Assembly: GCF_003854895.1 (NCBI RefSeq)
Contig: NZ_CP033966.1
Coordinates: forward strand, 5,332,001 to 5,396,000
Direction: 5' to 3'
Source: Pigmentiphaga sp. H8
GTDB lineage: Bacteria > Pseudomonadota > Gammaproteobacteria > Burkholderiales > Burkholderiaceae_B
Length of the DNA: 64,000 nt
Below, in pieces: positions 49,528 through 59,806 of the stretch. A program made the translations under genes and the position numbers. The notes under the pieces were generated by a model. That model did no database searches. It saw only the letters and a list, made by a program, of their open reading frames with translations, and was not told the DNA's origin. The first letter of the stretch is position 1, and each line of letters starts with the position of its first letter.

Positions 49528-51132
49528 TCAGGCAACCCCGGCGGGCAGCGGCGATGCGTCGGCATGCTCGATCATGGACGCCAGCAGGAGATCGGTCAGC
49601 TCGGCGCGGCGGCCTGCCGCGGCCGGATCGTCCCAGAGATTACGCTGCTCCAGCGGATCCTGCTCCAGGTCATAGAGTTCGCACAGCGCCCGGTCGTCCG
49701 ACTGCGTGATCCGCCACCGTCCGGTCAACAGCGTACGCAGGCGGAAGCGCCGCGGACGTCCGAACTGGAACATGACCGGCTCGTTCTCCACCAGCACGCC
49801 CGGCCGCGGCAGCGGGGCGCCGTGCTCCAGCATCCGGCGCAGGCTCAGGCCCTGCATGCCGTTGTAGGCGGCGATGCCCGCCCGGTCGAGCACGGTCCCG
49901 GCGATGTCCAGGGTCCCGGCCGGCGCCCCGCAGGCCGTTCCGCGCCGGGTTGCCGGCAACGCGGGATCGCTCCAGATGAACGGCACCCTGACCACGCCCT
50001 GGTAATGCATGGGTCCCTTCAGCATGACGCCGTGGTCTCCCATCATGTCGCCGTGGTCGCTGGTGAAGACGACGATGGTGTTCTCGCGCATGCCCAGGCG
50101 GTCCAGCGTCGCCATCACGCGGCCGACCTGCTCGTCGATCAGGCCGATCATGCCGTAGGTCAGGGCCGTGATCTCGCGGCACTCGCGCTCCGAGACGGGG
50201 AAGGCCGTATAGCCCTCGCGCGTGCCGCCGTCACGGCCGTAGTCGTGCACGCCCCGAACCAGCGGCGAGCTGCCGGGCGCGCGGAACGATGCCGGCAGCG
50301 GCACGTCCGCCGGATCGTACATGTCCCAGAACCGGCCCGGCGGCGTGAAGGGGTGGTGCGGGTCGGGAAAGGAGCACATCAGGAAGAACGGCGATGCCGG
50401 TCCCGCTTCGGCGGCCCGGGACTCCAGCCAGCCGCAGGCCCGCTCGCCGATGTAGGACGAGGGATAGAGCGACTCCGGCAGGCGCGTGCGCCAGGCCTGC
50501 GGCGCCCCGTACCCTTCGGCGGACAAGGCATGGTCCCGCCCGCGCAGGCTGTCGGGATCCGGATGGCGCTCGGCCAGCCAGCGGGCGTAGTCGCCCTGCA
50601 CCTGGTCGCCATGCAGCGTGCACAGTTCGACGTGATCGAAGCCGTAGTAGGGCGTGTCGACGCGCTGGCGCCGCCCCGCCTTCCAGTCCGGCGTCCATTC
50701 GTTGCCGTAGCCGTCCCCCATGCGCGGCCGCTTGGTGGCGTCGCGCAGGCCCTCGGCGGGCGACCGGCGCCCCTCGACGGGCCGCCAGGCGCGCTTGTCG
50801 GGATGGTCGTAGCCGAAGCATTGCAGGTGCGACTTGCCGATCAGCGCGGTGGCATAGCCCGCATCCCGCAGCAGTTCCACGAAGGTGGTCTGGTCCAGCG
50901 ACAGGTTGATGCCGTTGTGGACGACTCCGTGCACCGATGGCAGGCGTCCCGTCATCAGCGTCGCGCGGTTGGACATGCAGGTCGTGCTGGCGGCGTAGAA
51001 ACGCTCGGCGCGGACGCCCGCCGACGCCAGCGCGTCGATGTGGGGCGTGCGCAGCACGGGGTTGCCGTAGCAGCCCAGATGGTCGGCCCGGTGCTGGTCG
51101 GTGATGAAGATCAGGATGTTAGGCGCGGCCAT
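49528..51132 (-). CDS. sulfatase / phosphonate-monoester-hydrolase-like enzyme
   Basis: 534-residue enzyme of the alkaline-phosphatase superfamily. ILIFITDQHRADHLGCYG supplies the metal-binding Asp residues; the formylglycine motif reads CMSNR (CxSxR type, not CxPxR); GKSHL, FTSDHGDMMGDHGVMLKGPM and the C-terminal ELYDLEQDPLEQRNL are standard. The substrate is a sulfate or phosphonate ester, not defined. No signal peptide. It ends next to the truncated heparinase-like gene and follows Bug 7 by 3 bases, repeating the Bug-sulfatase-LysR plan seen at 17-21 kb. Confidence 0.9.
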   Translation of the reverse strand: MAAPNILIFITDQHRADHLGCYGNPVLRTPHIDALASAGVRAERFYAASTTCMSNRATLMTGRLPSVHGVVHNGINLSLDQTTFVELLRDAGYATALIGKSHLQCFGYDHPDKRAWRPVEGRRSPAEGLRDATKRPRMGDGYGNEWTPDWKAGRRQRVDTPYYGFDHVELCTLHGDQVQGDYARWLAERHPDPDSLRGRDHALSAEGYGAPQAWRTRLPESLYPSSYIGERACGWLESRAAEAGPASPFFLMCSFPDPHHPFTPPGRFWDMYDPADVPLPASFRAPGSSPLVRGVHDYGRDGGTREGYTAFPVSERECREITALTYGMIGLIDEQVGRVMATLDRLGMRENTIVVFTSDHGDMMGDHGVMLKGPMHYQGVVRVPFIWSDPALPATRRGTACGAPAGTLDIAGTVLDRAGIAAYNGMQGLSLRRMLEHGAPLPRPGVLVENEPVMFQFGRPRRFRLRTLLTGRWRITQSDDRALCELYDLEQDPLEQRNLWDDPAAAGRRAELTDLLLASMIEHADASPLPAGVA

Positions 51133-51135
51133 GGC

Positions 51136-52161
51136 TCAGTCCGCCTGGATCTTGAAGCGTTTCACGATCTCGCCGTAACGCTCGTAGTCGTCGCGGGTGG
51201 CCTTGGCCAGCACCTCGCGCGGGCCGCCCACCACCAGTTCGCCGCGCTGCTTGAAATGCTCCACGGCATCCGGCTCGCGCAGGGCCGCGTTGATCTGCGC
51301 GTTCAACGAGTCGGCCAGCGCGGGCGCCATCCCCGCCGGACCGTAGACGCCGAACCAGATGTTCACGAACACACCGGGGAAGCCCTGCTCCGCCATCGTG
51401 GGCAGGTCGGGGATCAGCGGGCTGCGGCGTTCGTCCACCACGGCGAGCGGCACCAGCCGTCCGCTCTCGATGTAGGGCTTGGCGCCGCCGTAGCCGAGAT
51501 AGATGAGCTTGACCTGTCCGCCCAGCGCGTCGTTCAGCGCCGGCCCCACGCCACGGTACGGAGAATGCAGCAGCGACAGCCCGGCGGCGCGGTTGAACAG
51601 TTCGCCGGCGATGTGCATGGGCGACCCGTTGCCGGAGGTCGCATAGGCCAGCGGCGGTCCGGTCCGGGCAAGTCCGGCCAGTTCGCGGGCGTTCTTCACG
51701 CCCAGGCCGGGATGCGCCAGCAGCAGCATGGGCGTGGAGGAAATCATCGCGATGGGCGTGAAGTCCCGCTGCACGTCGAAGGTATAGCCCAGGTTCCGGG
51801 GCAGGACGTGGGGCGCCATGGCGAAGGTGTTGGCCGTGACCAGCAGGGTGTAGCCGTCGGGTTCTGCACGCGCCACGATGCCGGTGCCTATGCTGCTGCC
51901 CCCGCCGGGACGGTTGCTGACCACCACCGGCTGGCCCCAGGCCTTGCCCAGCTTCTCGCTCAGCAGCCGGGCGATGGGGTCCACCCCGCCCCCTGGCGGG
52001 AACGGCACGACCAGCGTCACCGCCCTGGCGGGAAATCCCTGGGCCATCGCGGGCCGCGGCAGCAGCCCCCCGCCCGCGAGCCAGCAGGCCCCCAGCCCGG
52101 CGCCCGCGCGCAGCCCCGCTCGCCGGCCGGGCCGCATGCCGTCCTTGCGCTTGCCATCCAT
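51136..52161 (-). CDS. Bug-family solute receptor (Bug 7)
   Basis: 341 residues. The leader is long and has an RR pair (GMRPGRRAGLRAGAGLG) before the hydrophobic stretch, so Tat export cannot be excluded. Core motifs: FPARAVTLVVPFPPGGGVD, EPDGYTLLVTANTFA, LLHSPYRGVGPALNDALGG and DLPTMAEQGFPGVFVNIWFG. Paired with a sulfatase downstream and divergent from LysR 4. Confidence 0.9.
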   Translation of the reverse strand: MDGKRKDGMRPGRRAGLRAGAGLGACWLAGGGLLPRPAMAQGFPARAVTLVVPFPPGGGVDPIARLLSEKLGKAWGQPVVVSNRPGGGSSIGTGIVARAEPDGYTLLVTANTFAMAPHVLPRNLGYTFDVQRDFTPIAMISSTPMLLLAHPGLGVKNARELAGLARTGPPLAYATSGNGSPMHIAGELFNRAAGLSLLHSPYRGVGPALNDALGGQVKLIYLGYGGAKPYIESGRLVPLAVVDERRSPLIPDLPTMAEQGFPGVFVNIWFGVYGPAGMAPALADSLNAQINAALREPDAVEHFKQRGELVVGGPREVLAKATRDDYERYGEIVKRFKIQAD

Positions 52162-52207
52162 GCTTGCTCTCCCAAAGGCGTTCGATGCAAACGCAGTCTA
52201 GGGTGGT

Positions 52208-52219
52208 CGATATTTATCG
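52208..52219. promoter_or_regulatory. palindrome in the Bug 7 / LysR 4 gap
   Basis: CGATATTTATCG, perfect 5-bp arms (CGATA/TATCG) around TT, in the AT-rich 106-base divergent region. A looser TTGA-N7-TCAA follows near 52233-52247. Either may be the LysR 4 binding site. Confidence 0.45.
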
Positions 52220-52267
52220 TGTAGTGGATAATCGCTTGAATCACTTTCAATCTGTATTTGTAAATCC

Positions 52268-53185
52268 ATGGACCACCTGCGGCTCATCGTCACGTTCGCC
52301 CGGGCGGCGGAAGCGGGCAGCTTCAGCAAGGCGGCCCGCACGCTGGGCGTCACGCCGCAGGCCGTCAGCGCCCAGATCCGGCAGCTCGAACAACAGGTCG
52401 GCGTGCGCCTGTTCTACCGCACCACCCGCAGCATCAACCTGACCGAGGAAGGCCGGGCCTTCCACGAACGCTGCCGCGCCGGCATGGAAACCATCCAGGG
52501 CGGGCTCGACGTCCTGCGCGACCGCACCGAGCAAATGGTGGGCACGGTCAGGCTGGCGCTGCCCTATGCCATCAGCTATGAACTGGTCGCGCCGCTGATG
52601 GGGCGCTTCATGGACCGCTATCCCCAGGTCCGGGTCGACATGCTGACCCTGAACCAGTTGCCGGACGTGGTCGAGCACGGCGTGGACGTGGGCATCATCG
52701 GCGGCGAGCTTCCCAGCAGCTCGCTGGTCGCCCGCAAGGCCGGGGCCTTCAACCACGTGCTGTGCGCCTCGCCGGACTACCTGGACGAACGGGGCGTGCC
52801 GGACCACGTGGACGCGTTGCGCGACCATCGCTGCGTGCTGCTGCGCCACCCCCGCACGGGAAGGCTCTGGCCCTGGACCTTCCAGTCGGGCGGCGACATC
52901 GTCACGCTCAATCCCGAAGGCGCGCTGTCGGTGCAGGACGCCGAAAGCCAGCACCGCGCGGTGCTGCACGGCGCGGGCATCGGCCAGATCGCCAGCTACT
53001 ACGCGGCGCCGCACATTCGCGCGGGCAGGCTGCGCCCGCTGTCCATCGGCTACGTCTCGCGCCAGGTCGACGTCCATCTCTACCTGCCCCAGCGCGACCA
53101 CATCCCCTTGCGCTGCCGGGCGCTGGCCGACTATCTGCTGGCCGAACTCAAGCGCAATCCGGACCTGGTTCCCGCAACATTCTGA
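52268..53185 (+). CDS. LysR-family regulator (LysR 4, CrgA-like)
   Basis: 305-residue regulator: HTH in LIVTFARAAEAGSFSKAARTLGVTPQAVSAQIRQLEQQVG, effector domain from VRLALPYAISYELVAPL, with LYLPQRDHIPLRCRALADYLLAEL at the C-terminus, an ending common in CrgA/AaeR-type LysR proteins. Divergent from Bug 7 and sulfatase. It ends about 70 bases before the ahcY riboswitch. Confidence 0.9.
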   Translation: MDHLRLIVTFARAAEAGSFSKAARTLGVTPQAVSAQIRQLEQQVGVRLFYRTTRSINLTEEGRAFHERCRAGMETIQGGLDVLRDRTEQMVGTVRLALPYAISYELVAPLMGRFMDRYPQVRVDMLTLNQLPDVVEHGVDVGIIGGELPSSSLVARKAGAFNHVLCASPDYLDERGVPDHVDALRDHRCVLLRHPRTGRLWPWTFQSGGDIVTLNPEGALSVQDAESQHRAVLHGAGIGQIASYYAAPHIRAGRLRPLSIGYVSRQVDVHLYLPQRDHIPLRCRALADYLLAELKRNPDLVPATF

Positions 53186-53242
53186 TGCCCGAATCCCGCG
53201 CCGCGCGCCCTCTCCTGTCATGCCGGCGACGCGGGAACCCGC

Positions 53243-53248
53243 TACAAT
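53243..53248 (+). promoter_or_regulatory. -10 element of ahcY leader
   Basis: TACAAT lies 7 bases upstream of P1 of the SAH riboswitch, so transcription would start at the aptamer. No good -35 is visible at 16-18 bp. Confidence 0.5.
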
Positions 53249-53255
53249 GCCAGCC

Positions 53256-53362
53256 ACCTGAGGAGCGTTGCGACGACCGGCATCCCCGCCAGGCCGCCAG
53301 GCTCAGGTAACGGATCGGCCGCGGCCCGCCTGGGCGGCACCGGTCCACGGCAACGGCGCTCG
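53256..53362 (+). ncRNA. S-adenosylhomocysteine (SAH) riboswitch
   Basis: P1 is perfect: ACCTGAG (53256-53262) pairs with CTCAGGT (53302-53308). The conserved GAGGAGCGTTGCGAC follows the 5' strand, and CCAGGCTCAGG precedes the loop. The pseudoknot strand is GGCGCTC (53355-53361), which pairs with GAGCG at 53263-53267. Between the P1 3' strand and the pseudoknot a GC-rich extra hairpin occupies 53309-53350. The family acts as an on-switch: SAH binding raises ahcY expression so that toxic SAH is removed. It lies directly upstream of ahcY, its typical place in betaproteobacteria. Confidence 0.9.
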
Positions 53363-53447
53363 CCCCACATCCTGCCCCTTGCAGGCCATGCGGCGAGCCT
53401 TCCCGGCTCACGCCGCGGCGTCAAAGGGCAAGCACTTTGGAGTCCTC

Positions 53448-54866
<1,419 letters not shown>

Positions 54867-54930
54867 TCGTTCCCTTCCGGGGCCCCGCGCCCCGGAACGC
54901 CCCCCTTTTCCCTCTGGCAAGGAGTTCGCG

Positions 54931-55269
54931 ATGACCCTGTTACTCGTCTGGTTGCTCAACGCCGTGGCACTGCTGGTCGTGGCCTATCTGCTGCCCGGCA
55001 TCACCGTGGCGAGCTTCGGTTCGGCGCTGATCGCGGCGCTGGTGCTGGGCCTGCTCAATTCGCTGGTCAAGCCGGTGCTGGTGCTGCTGACGCTGCCGAT
55101 CACCGTGGTCACGCTGGGCCTGTTCCTGATCGTGCTGAACGCGCTGCTGTTCTGGTTCGCGGGTTCGATCCTGAAGGGTTTCCAGGTCAGCGGTTTCTGG
55201 TGGGCCGTGATCGGGGCGCTGCTCTACAGTCTGATCTCGGGCCTGTTGTCGGCCATCGTGCCGAACTGA
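54931..55269 (+). CDS. phage holin family IV-like membrane protein (DUF360 type)
   Basis: 112 residues, almost entirely hydrophobic, with four predicted membrane helices (about 5-25, 32-52, 58-80, 88-108) and the repeated motif LLNSLVKPVLVLLTLPITVVTLGLFLIVLNALLFW typical of the family. Found between ahcY and metF, an arrangement repeated in related bacteria, but the protein has no known role in one-carbon metabolism. Preceded by AAGGAG. Despite the family name there is no phage context. Confidence 0.88.
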   Translation: MTLLLVWLLNAVALLVVAYLLPGITVASFGSALIAALVLGLLNSLVKPVLVLLTLPITVVTLGLFLIVLNALLFWFAGSILKGFQVSGFWWAVIGALLYSLISGLLSAIVPN

Positions 55270-55294
55270 CCCTTTACCTACAGGTTGCCCGCAA

Positions 55295-56161
55295 GTGAGT
55301 TCATCCTTATCTCCCGACCCGGCGCCGGCTGACGCCGCGCCGGTCTTCAGCCTGGAGTTCTTTCCGCCGCGCGACATCGCGGCGCAGGAACGGCTGGTAC
55401 GCACGGCCAAGCAGTTGCAGGGCCTGCATCCCCATTTCGCCAGCGTGACGTTCGGCGCGGGCGGTTCGACCCGCGACGGCACGATGCTGGCGGTGTCGAT
55501 GCTGCAGAAGCTGGGCTACGAGGCCGCGCCGCATCTGTCGTGCATAGGTTCGACCCCCGAAAGCCTGCGCGACATTCTCTATACCTACCGTCAGGCCGGG
55601 ATCCGACGCCTGGTGGCCCTGCGCGGGGACATGCCGTCGGGCATGGGCGACATGGGCGAGCTGCGCTATGCGCGGGACCTGGTGGAGTTCATCCGCCAGG
55701 AAACGGGGGACTGGTTCCATATCGAGGTGGCGGCGTATCCGGAGATGCATCCGCAGGCCCAGGGGCCGGAGGCGGATCTGGACCGGTTCGTGGAGAAGAT
55801 GCGGGCGGGCGCGGACAGCGCGATCACGCAGTATTTCTTCAATGCTGATGCGTACTTCGATTTCGTGGACCGGGCGACGGCGAAGGGCGTGTTGGCGCCC
55901 ATCGTGCCGGGGATCATGCCGATCACGAATTACACGCAGCTGGCGCGGTTCTCGGATATGTGCGGGGCGGAGATTCCTCGATGGATACGGTTGCGGCTGG
56001 CGTCGTACGGGGATGATCGGGCTTCCATCCGGGCGTTCGGGCACGACGTGGTGGTGGAGCTTTGCCAGACCTTGCTGGACGGGGGCGCGCCGGGGCTGCA
56101 TTTCTATACGATGAACCAGGCGGACGCTACCCAGGCTGTCTGGAAGGAATTGGAGCGGTGA
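55295..56161 (+). CDS. metF: 5,10-methylenetetrahydrofolate reductase
   Basis: Reduces methylene-THF to methyl-THF for methionine synthesis, with FAD. The 288-residue product has FSLEFFPPR with the catalytic Glu, SVTFGAGGSTRDGTM, ALRGDMP, FHIEVAAYPEMHPQA and QYFFNADAYFDF, all as in MetF. GTG 55295 is the start, 25 bases after the membrane protein gene. With ahcY it regenerates methionine from SAH, so joint control by the SAH riboswitch makes sense. Confidence 0.97.
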   Translation: MSSSLSPDPAPADAAPVFSLEFFPPRDIAAQERLVRTAKQLQGLHPHFASVTFGAGGSTRDGTMLAVSMLQKLGYEAAPHLSCIGSTPESLRDILYTYRQAGIRRLVALRGDMPSGMGDMGELRYARDLVEFIRQETGDWFHIEVAAYPEMHPQAQGPEADLDRFVEKMRAGADSAITQYFFNADAYFDFVDRATAKGVLAPIVPGIMPITNYTQLARFSDMCGAEIPRWIRLRLASYGDDRASIRAFGHDVVVELCQTLLDGGAPGLHFYTMNQADATQAVWKELER

Positions 56162-56174
56162 CGTCTCTTGGACG

Positions 56175-56849
56175 TTAGGGTTCTTTAGACGGTTGTTTCC
56201 GGCCTTGGTCGGTGGTGTGGGGACCGGGCATGCATCCTTCTTCGGTGATGATGGCGTCGAGCCGCATGTCGTGCGGCTCGGGTACGTGCACGTCGGGAGC
56301 CAGGCGGCCGCAGGCGTAGGCGATGCCCAGGGCCAGGGTCTCGTGGCCGCCCTGGCGCAGGGCGGCCAGGGTGCGGTCGTAGTAGCCGCCGCCGTAGCCG
56401 ATGCGGTCGCCGTCGACGGTGTAGCCCAGGGTGGGGACGAGGACGATGTCGGGGGTACGGGGCTCGGTGGACCGGGGTTCGGGGATGCCGTAGGCGCCGG
56501 GGGCCATGGGGGTGTCGGGAGTCCAGGCGCGGAACTCCAGGGGGGCGGCCTTGGTCAAGATCACGGGTAGGGTCAGTTCCAGCCGGTCGTCGCGGGCCCA
56601 GGCCTGCAAGGCGGGGCGCAGGTCGGGTTCGTCGCCGATGGGCCAGAAAGCCGACAGCACCACGCGCCTGCCGCCCCCAGGGGCCACGGCCAGGTAGTCG
56701 TGTATCCTGCCTTGCAGGAGGCCGGCGATGCGGGCGTCGGCCGCGGCGCGCTCGGTGGCGCTCATGGCCGCGCGCAGGGCGCGCAGGCGTGGACGCAGGG
56801 CCGCGGCGGTGGCCTCCCTGGGTTTACCCGATGCTATTCTTGCTGCCAT
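56175..56849 (-). CDS. 5-formyltetrahydrofolate cyclo-ligase
   Basis: Converts 5-formyl-THF to 5,10-methenyl-THF with ATP. The 224-residue product has LRPRLRALRAAMSATERAAADARI at the N-terminus, VLVPTLGYTVDGDRIGYGGGYYDRTLAAL (the phosphate-binding GGGYYD signature) and the C-terminal TEEG. The only plausible start, ATG 56849, overlaps the start codon of the divergent transglycosylase gene in a shared CATG. Converges on metF with 13 bases between stops. The symbol fau or ygfA is used elsewhere. Confidence 0.92.
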   Translation of the reverse strand: MAARIASGKPREATAAALRPRLRALRAAMSATERAAADARIAGLLQGRIHDYLAVAPGGGRRVVLSAFWPIGDEPDLRPALQAWARDDRLELTLPVILTKAAPLEFRAWTPDTPMAPGAYGIPEPRSTEPRTPDIVLVPTLGYTVDGDRIGYGGGYYDRTLAALRQGGHETLALGIAYACGRLAPDVHVPEPHDMRLDAIITEEGCMPGPHTTDQGRKQPSKEP

Positions 56850-58815
56850 GGCCTATTCAGCTCTCTTCAACAGAATCCGCATTACAGCACTTGCCGCCGT
56901 GCTGGCAAGCGCCGCCGTGGGCTCCGCCTGCGCGCAGGTCTCGGCGCCCGGGTCCGACGACGCCCTGCTGGCGGCGCGCACCGCGGTGCAGACCGGCAAC
57001 TGGGACATCGTCCAATCGCTGATCCCGCGGCTGGAAGGCCATGTACTGGCGGCCTATCCGCAGTACTGGGTGCTGCGGCAGCAGTTGAACGATCCGCGCA
57101 AGCCGCTGCCCGAGTCCGAGCTGAACGAATTCGTGAACGCCCATCGCGGCACCTACCTGGCCGAGCGGCTGCGCGGCGAATGGCTGCTGGCCGCCGCCAA
57201 GCAGGCCGACTACGCCACGGTGCGCACGCTGGCCGACACCACGGTCAACACGCCGCAGGTGGACTGTGCGGTGCTGCTGGCCATGCATGCGCGCGGCGAA
57301 CGGGTCACGGCCCAACTGGCCATGTCCAAGTTCGAGCCCGGCGACAGTTGCTGGTCGCTGTACGACCGGCTCCAGGCCGACGGCGTCATGCAGTGGGACG
57401 ACTTCGCCACGCAGATGCGCAACCTGTTCGAGACCAACTCGCTGGCCCATGCCAGGCGCATGGCGCGCTACGTGTTCGACCCCGCCCAGCAGAAAACGCT
57501 GAACGGCCTGCTGGACCAGCCCATGATCTGGCTGGTGCGGCAGAACACCCTGCCGCGAGACCGGGCCGGCCGCGAACTGGTGGTGACCGCGCTAAGCCGC
57601 CTGGCGCGCAACGACCTGCAGGTGGGCTACGACTATTTCGAACGCAGCTGGGCACGGCAGTTGCCGGCCGACGATGCCAGCTGGGTGCGCAACCAGTTCG
57701 CGCTGCACGCCTCGTTCAAGCTCGATCCGGTCGCGGTCGCCTGGTACCGCGCGGGCGAAGGCGGCAGGCTGACCGAATACAACCAGGGCTGGCGCGCCCG
57801 CATGGTGCTGCGCCAGCAGCCCGTGGACTGGCGCACGCTGAACCGCTACATCGAGCAGATGCCGCCGGCCATGCGCGAGGACCCCACCTGGGTCTACTGG
57901 CACTCGCGCGGCCTGGTCGCGCAGGGCGCCGTGCAGGAAGGCCAGGCGGGCTACCGCAGCATCGCCGGGCAGTTCAACTTCTACGGCCAGCTGGCCGCCG
58001 AGGAACTGGGCATTGCCACCACCATCCCGACCTCCACCGCGCCGATCACTCCGGATGAACTGGCCAAGGCGCAGTACAACCCCGGCCTGCAACGCGCGGT
58101 CGCGCTGTTCCGGCTGGGCTGGCGCACGGAGGGGGTGCGCGAATGGAACTACGCGCTGCGCGGCATGAACGACCGGCAACTGCTGGCCGCCGCCCAGCTC
58201 GCCCACCGCGAGAACCTGTACGACCGCGCGGTGAACACCGCCGAGCGCACGCGCGACCAGCACGATTTCAACCTGCGTTTCCTGACGCCCTTCCGCGACC
58301 AGCTGGTGGACAAGTCGCGCGAGATCGGCGTGGACGCGACCTGGGTGTATGGCCTGATCCGCCAGGAATCGCGCTTCGTCATGGATGCCCGCTCCAGCGT
58401 CGGCGCCTCCGGCCTGATGCAGCTGATGCCGGCCACCGCCAAGTGGGTGGCGCGCCGCATCGGCATGAGCGACTACGCGCAGCACCGCGTCAACGACATG
58501 GACACCAACCTGACCCTGGGCACCAGCTATCTGCGCATCGTGCTGGACGACCTGGGGGGTTCGCCCCTGCTGGCCTCGGCGGGCTACAACGCCGGTCCCC
58601 GCCGGCCCCATACCTGGCGCTCGACCCTGCCGGGCCCGGTGGAAGGGGCGATCTTCGCCGAGACCATTCCCTTCACCGAGACCCGCGACTACGTCAAGAA
58701 GGTGCTGTCCAACGCCACGTACTACGCGGCCCTGTTCACGGGCCAGCCGCAGTCGCTCAAGGCCCGGCTGGGAACGGTCGCCCCGCAAACGGTGGAGACC
58801 ACCGCCATACCCTGA
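56848..58815 (+). CDS. slt: soluble lytic murein transglycosylase (Slt70 type)
   Basis: Periplasmic enzyme that cleaves peptidoglycan to 1,6-anhydro-muropeptides. The 655-residue product has a signal peptide (RITALAAVLASAAVGSACAQ), a long alpha-superhelical U-domain (about 30-480), a linker domain and the C-terminal catalytic domain: catalytic Glu in LIRQESRFVMDARSSVGASGLMQLMPATA, then GTSYLRIVLDDLGG and ASAGYNAGPRRPHTW. Start ATG 56848 shares the CATG with the divergent cyclo-ligase gene; earlier residues in frame are antisense to that gene. Confidence 0.93.
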   Translation: MAYSALFNRIRITALAAVLASAAVGSACAQVSAPGSDDALLAARTAVQTGNWDIVQSLIPRLEGHVLAAYPQYWVLRQQLNDPRKPLPESELNEFVNAHRGTYLAERLRGEWLLAAAKQADYATVRTLADTTVNTPQVDCAVLLAMHARGERVTAQLAMSKFEPGDSCWSLYDRLQADGVMQWDDFATQMRNLFETNSLAHARRMARYVFDPAQQKTLNGLLDQPMIWLVRQNTLPRDRAGRELVVTALSRLARNDLQVGYDYFERSWARQLPADDASWVRNQFALHASFKLDPVAVAWYRAGEGGRLTEYNQGWRARMVLRQQPVDWRTLNRYIEQMPPAMREDPTWVYWHSRGLVAQGAVQEGQAGYRSIAGQFNFYGQLAAEELGIATTIPTSTAPITPDELAKAQYNPGLQRAVALFRLGWRTEGVREWNYALRGMNDRQLLAAAQLAHRENLYDRAVNTAERTRDQHDFNLRFLTPFRDQLVDKSREIGVDATWVYGLIRQESRFVMDARSSVGASGLMQLMPATAKWVARRIGMSDYAQHRVNDMDTNLTLGTSYLRIVLDDLGGSPLLASAGYNAGPRRPHTWRSTLPGPVEGAIFAETIPFTETRDYVKKVLSNATYYAALFTGQPQSLKARLGTVAPQTVETTAIP

Positions 58816-58828
58816 GGAAGCGCACGCC

Positions 58829-59806
58829 ATGACCATGATCTATCCACGCATACTCGTGCTGGGCGGTTCGGGCTTCATCGGCAGCCACCTGGTCGCACGC
58901 CTGGCGGCCCAGGGCCGCAAGCTGCTGGTCCCGACCCGCCGCTACATGAGCGCCCGCCACCTGCTGCCGCTGCCCACGGTGGACATCGCCCAGGCCGACC
59001 TGTCCGACGACGCCACCCTGAACCGCCTGGTCCAGGGATGCGACGCGGTCATCAACCTGATCGGCACGCTGCACGGCGACCGCGGCACGCCCTACAGCAA
59101 GACCTTCCGCAAGCTGCACGTCGAGCTGCCCGAGCGCCTGGCCCGGGCCTGCGTGGCGCATGGCGTGACCCGCATGCTGCACATGAGCGCGCTGGGCGCG
59201 GATTCCCACGGCGCCAGCATGTACCAGCGCTCCAAGGGCGACGGCGAAACCGCCGTGCGCGGCGTGTTCGATGCCTGGCCCGAGGGCGCGCTGACCATCT
59301 TCCGGCCGTCGGTGGTATTCGGCCCCGACGACCGCTTCCTGAATACCTTCGCCGCGCTGGCGCGCTGCTTCCCGGTGCTGCCGGTGGCGGGCGGATCGGC
59401 GCGCCTGCAGCCCATCTACGTGGGCGACCTGACCGAGGCCATGACCAACGCGCTGGACGACCACCGCACCTACGGCAAGACCTATGCCGTGGCCGGGCCG
59501 CAGGCCTATACGCTGCGGGAACTGGTCGAGAAGGCCGCCGCCTGGAGCGGCCATCCCCGCCGCGTGCTGCCGCTGCCCATGGGCTTGGGCAAGCTCCAGG
59601 CGGCCGCCATGGCAATGCTGCCCGGCGCGCCGCTGATCACGCGCGACAACCTCGATACGCTGACGCGGGATGCAGTCCTGGACGGGCCGCTGGCGCCGGA
59701 GCTGGGCATCCATCCCAGCTCGCTGGAAGCGCTGGCGCCCGACTATCTCGGACAGGCCGAACACACGCGCTTCGACATGTTCCGCATGCGCCATGGCCGA
59801 CGCTGA
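58829..59806 (+). CDS. NAD(P)-binding epimerase-like protein (complex I NDUFA9-like)
   Basis: 325-residue atypical SDR/NmrA-like protein. The Rossmann motif GGSGFIGSHL lies near residues 12-21; MLHMSALGAD and YQRSKGDGE hold the Ser and Tyr-x3-Lys positions; FRPSVVFGPDDRF and YVGDLTEAM follow. Proteins of this kind in betaproteobacteria are named complex I NAD(P)H-binding subunits by homology, without proof of function. It lies between slt and cca, overlapping cca by 14 bases. Confidence 0.87.
   Translation: MTMIYPRILVLGGSGFIGSHLVARLAAQGRKLLVPTRRYMSARHLLPLPTVDIAQADLSDDATLNRLVQGCDAVINLIGTLHGDRGTPYSKTFRKLHVELPERLARACVAHGVTRMLHMSALGADSHGASMYQRSKGDGETAVRGVFDAWPEGALTIFRPSVVFGPDDRFLNTFAALARCFPVLPVAGGSARLQPIYVGDLTEAMTNALDDHRTYGKTYAVAGPQAYTLRELVEKAAAWSGHPRRVLPLPMGLGKLQAAAMAMLPGAPLITRDNLDTLTRDAVLDGPLAPELGIHPSSLEALAPDYLGQAEHTRFDMFRMRHGRR

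Noticed and set aside
54931..55269. Prophage remnant, from the holin-like family name.
   Set aside because: No integrase, lysin or structural gene is near, and the gene sits inside a conserved metabolic operon.
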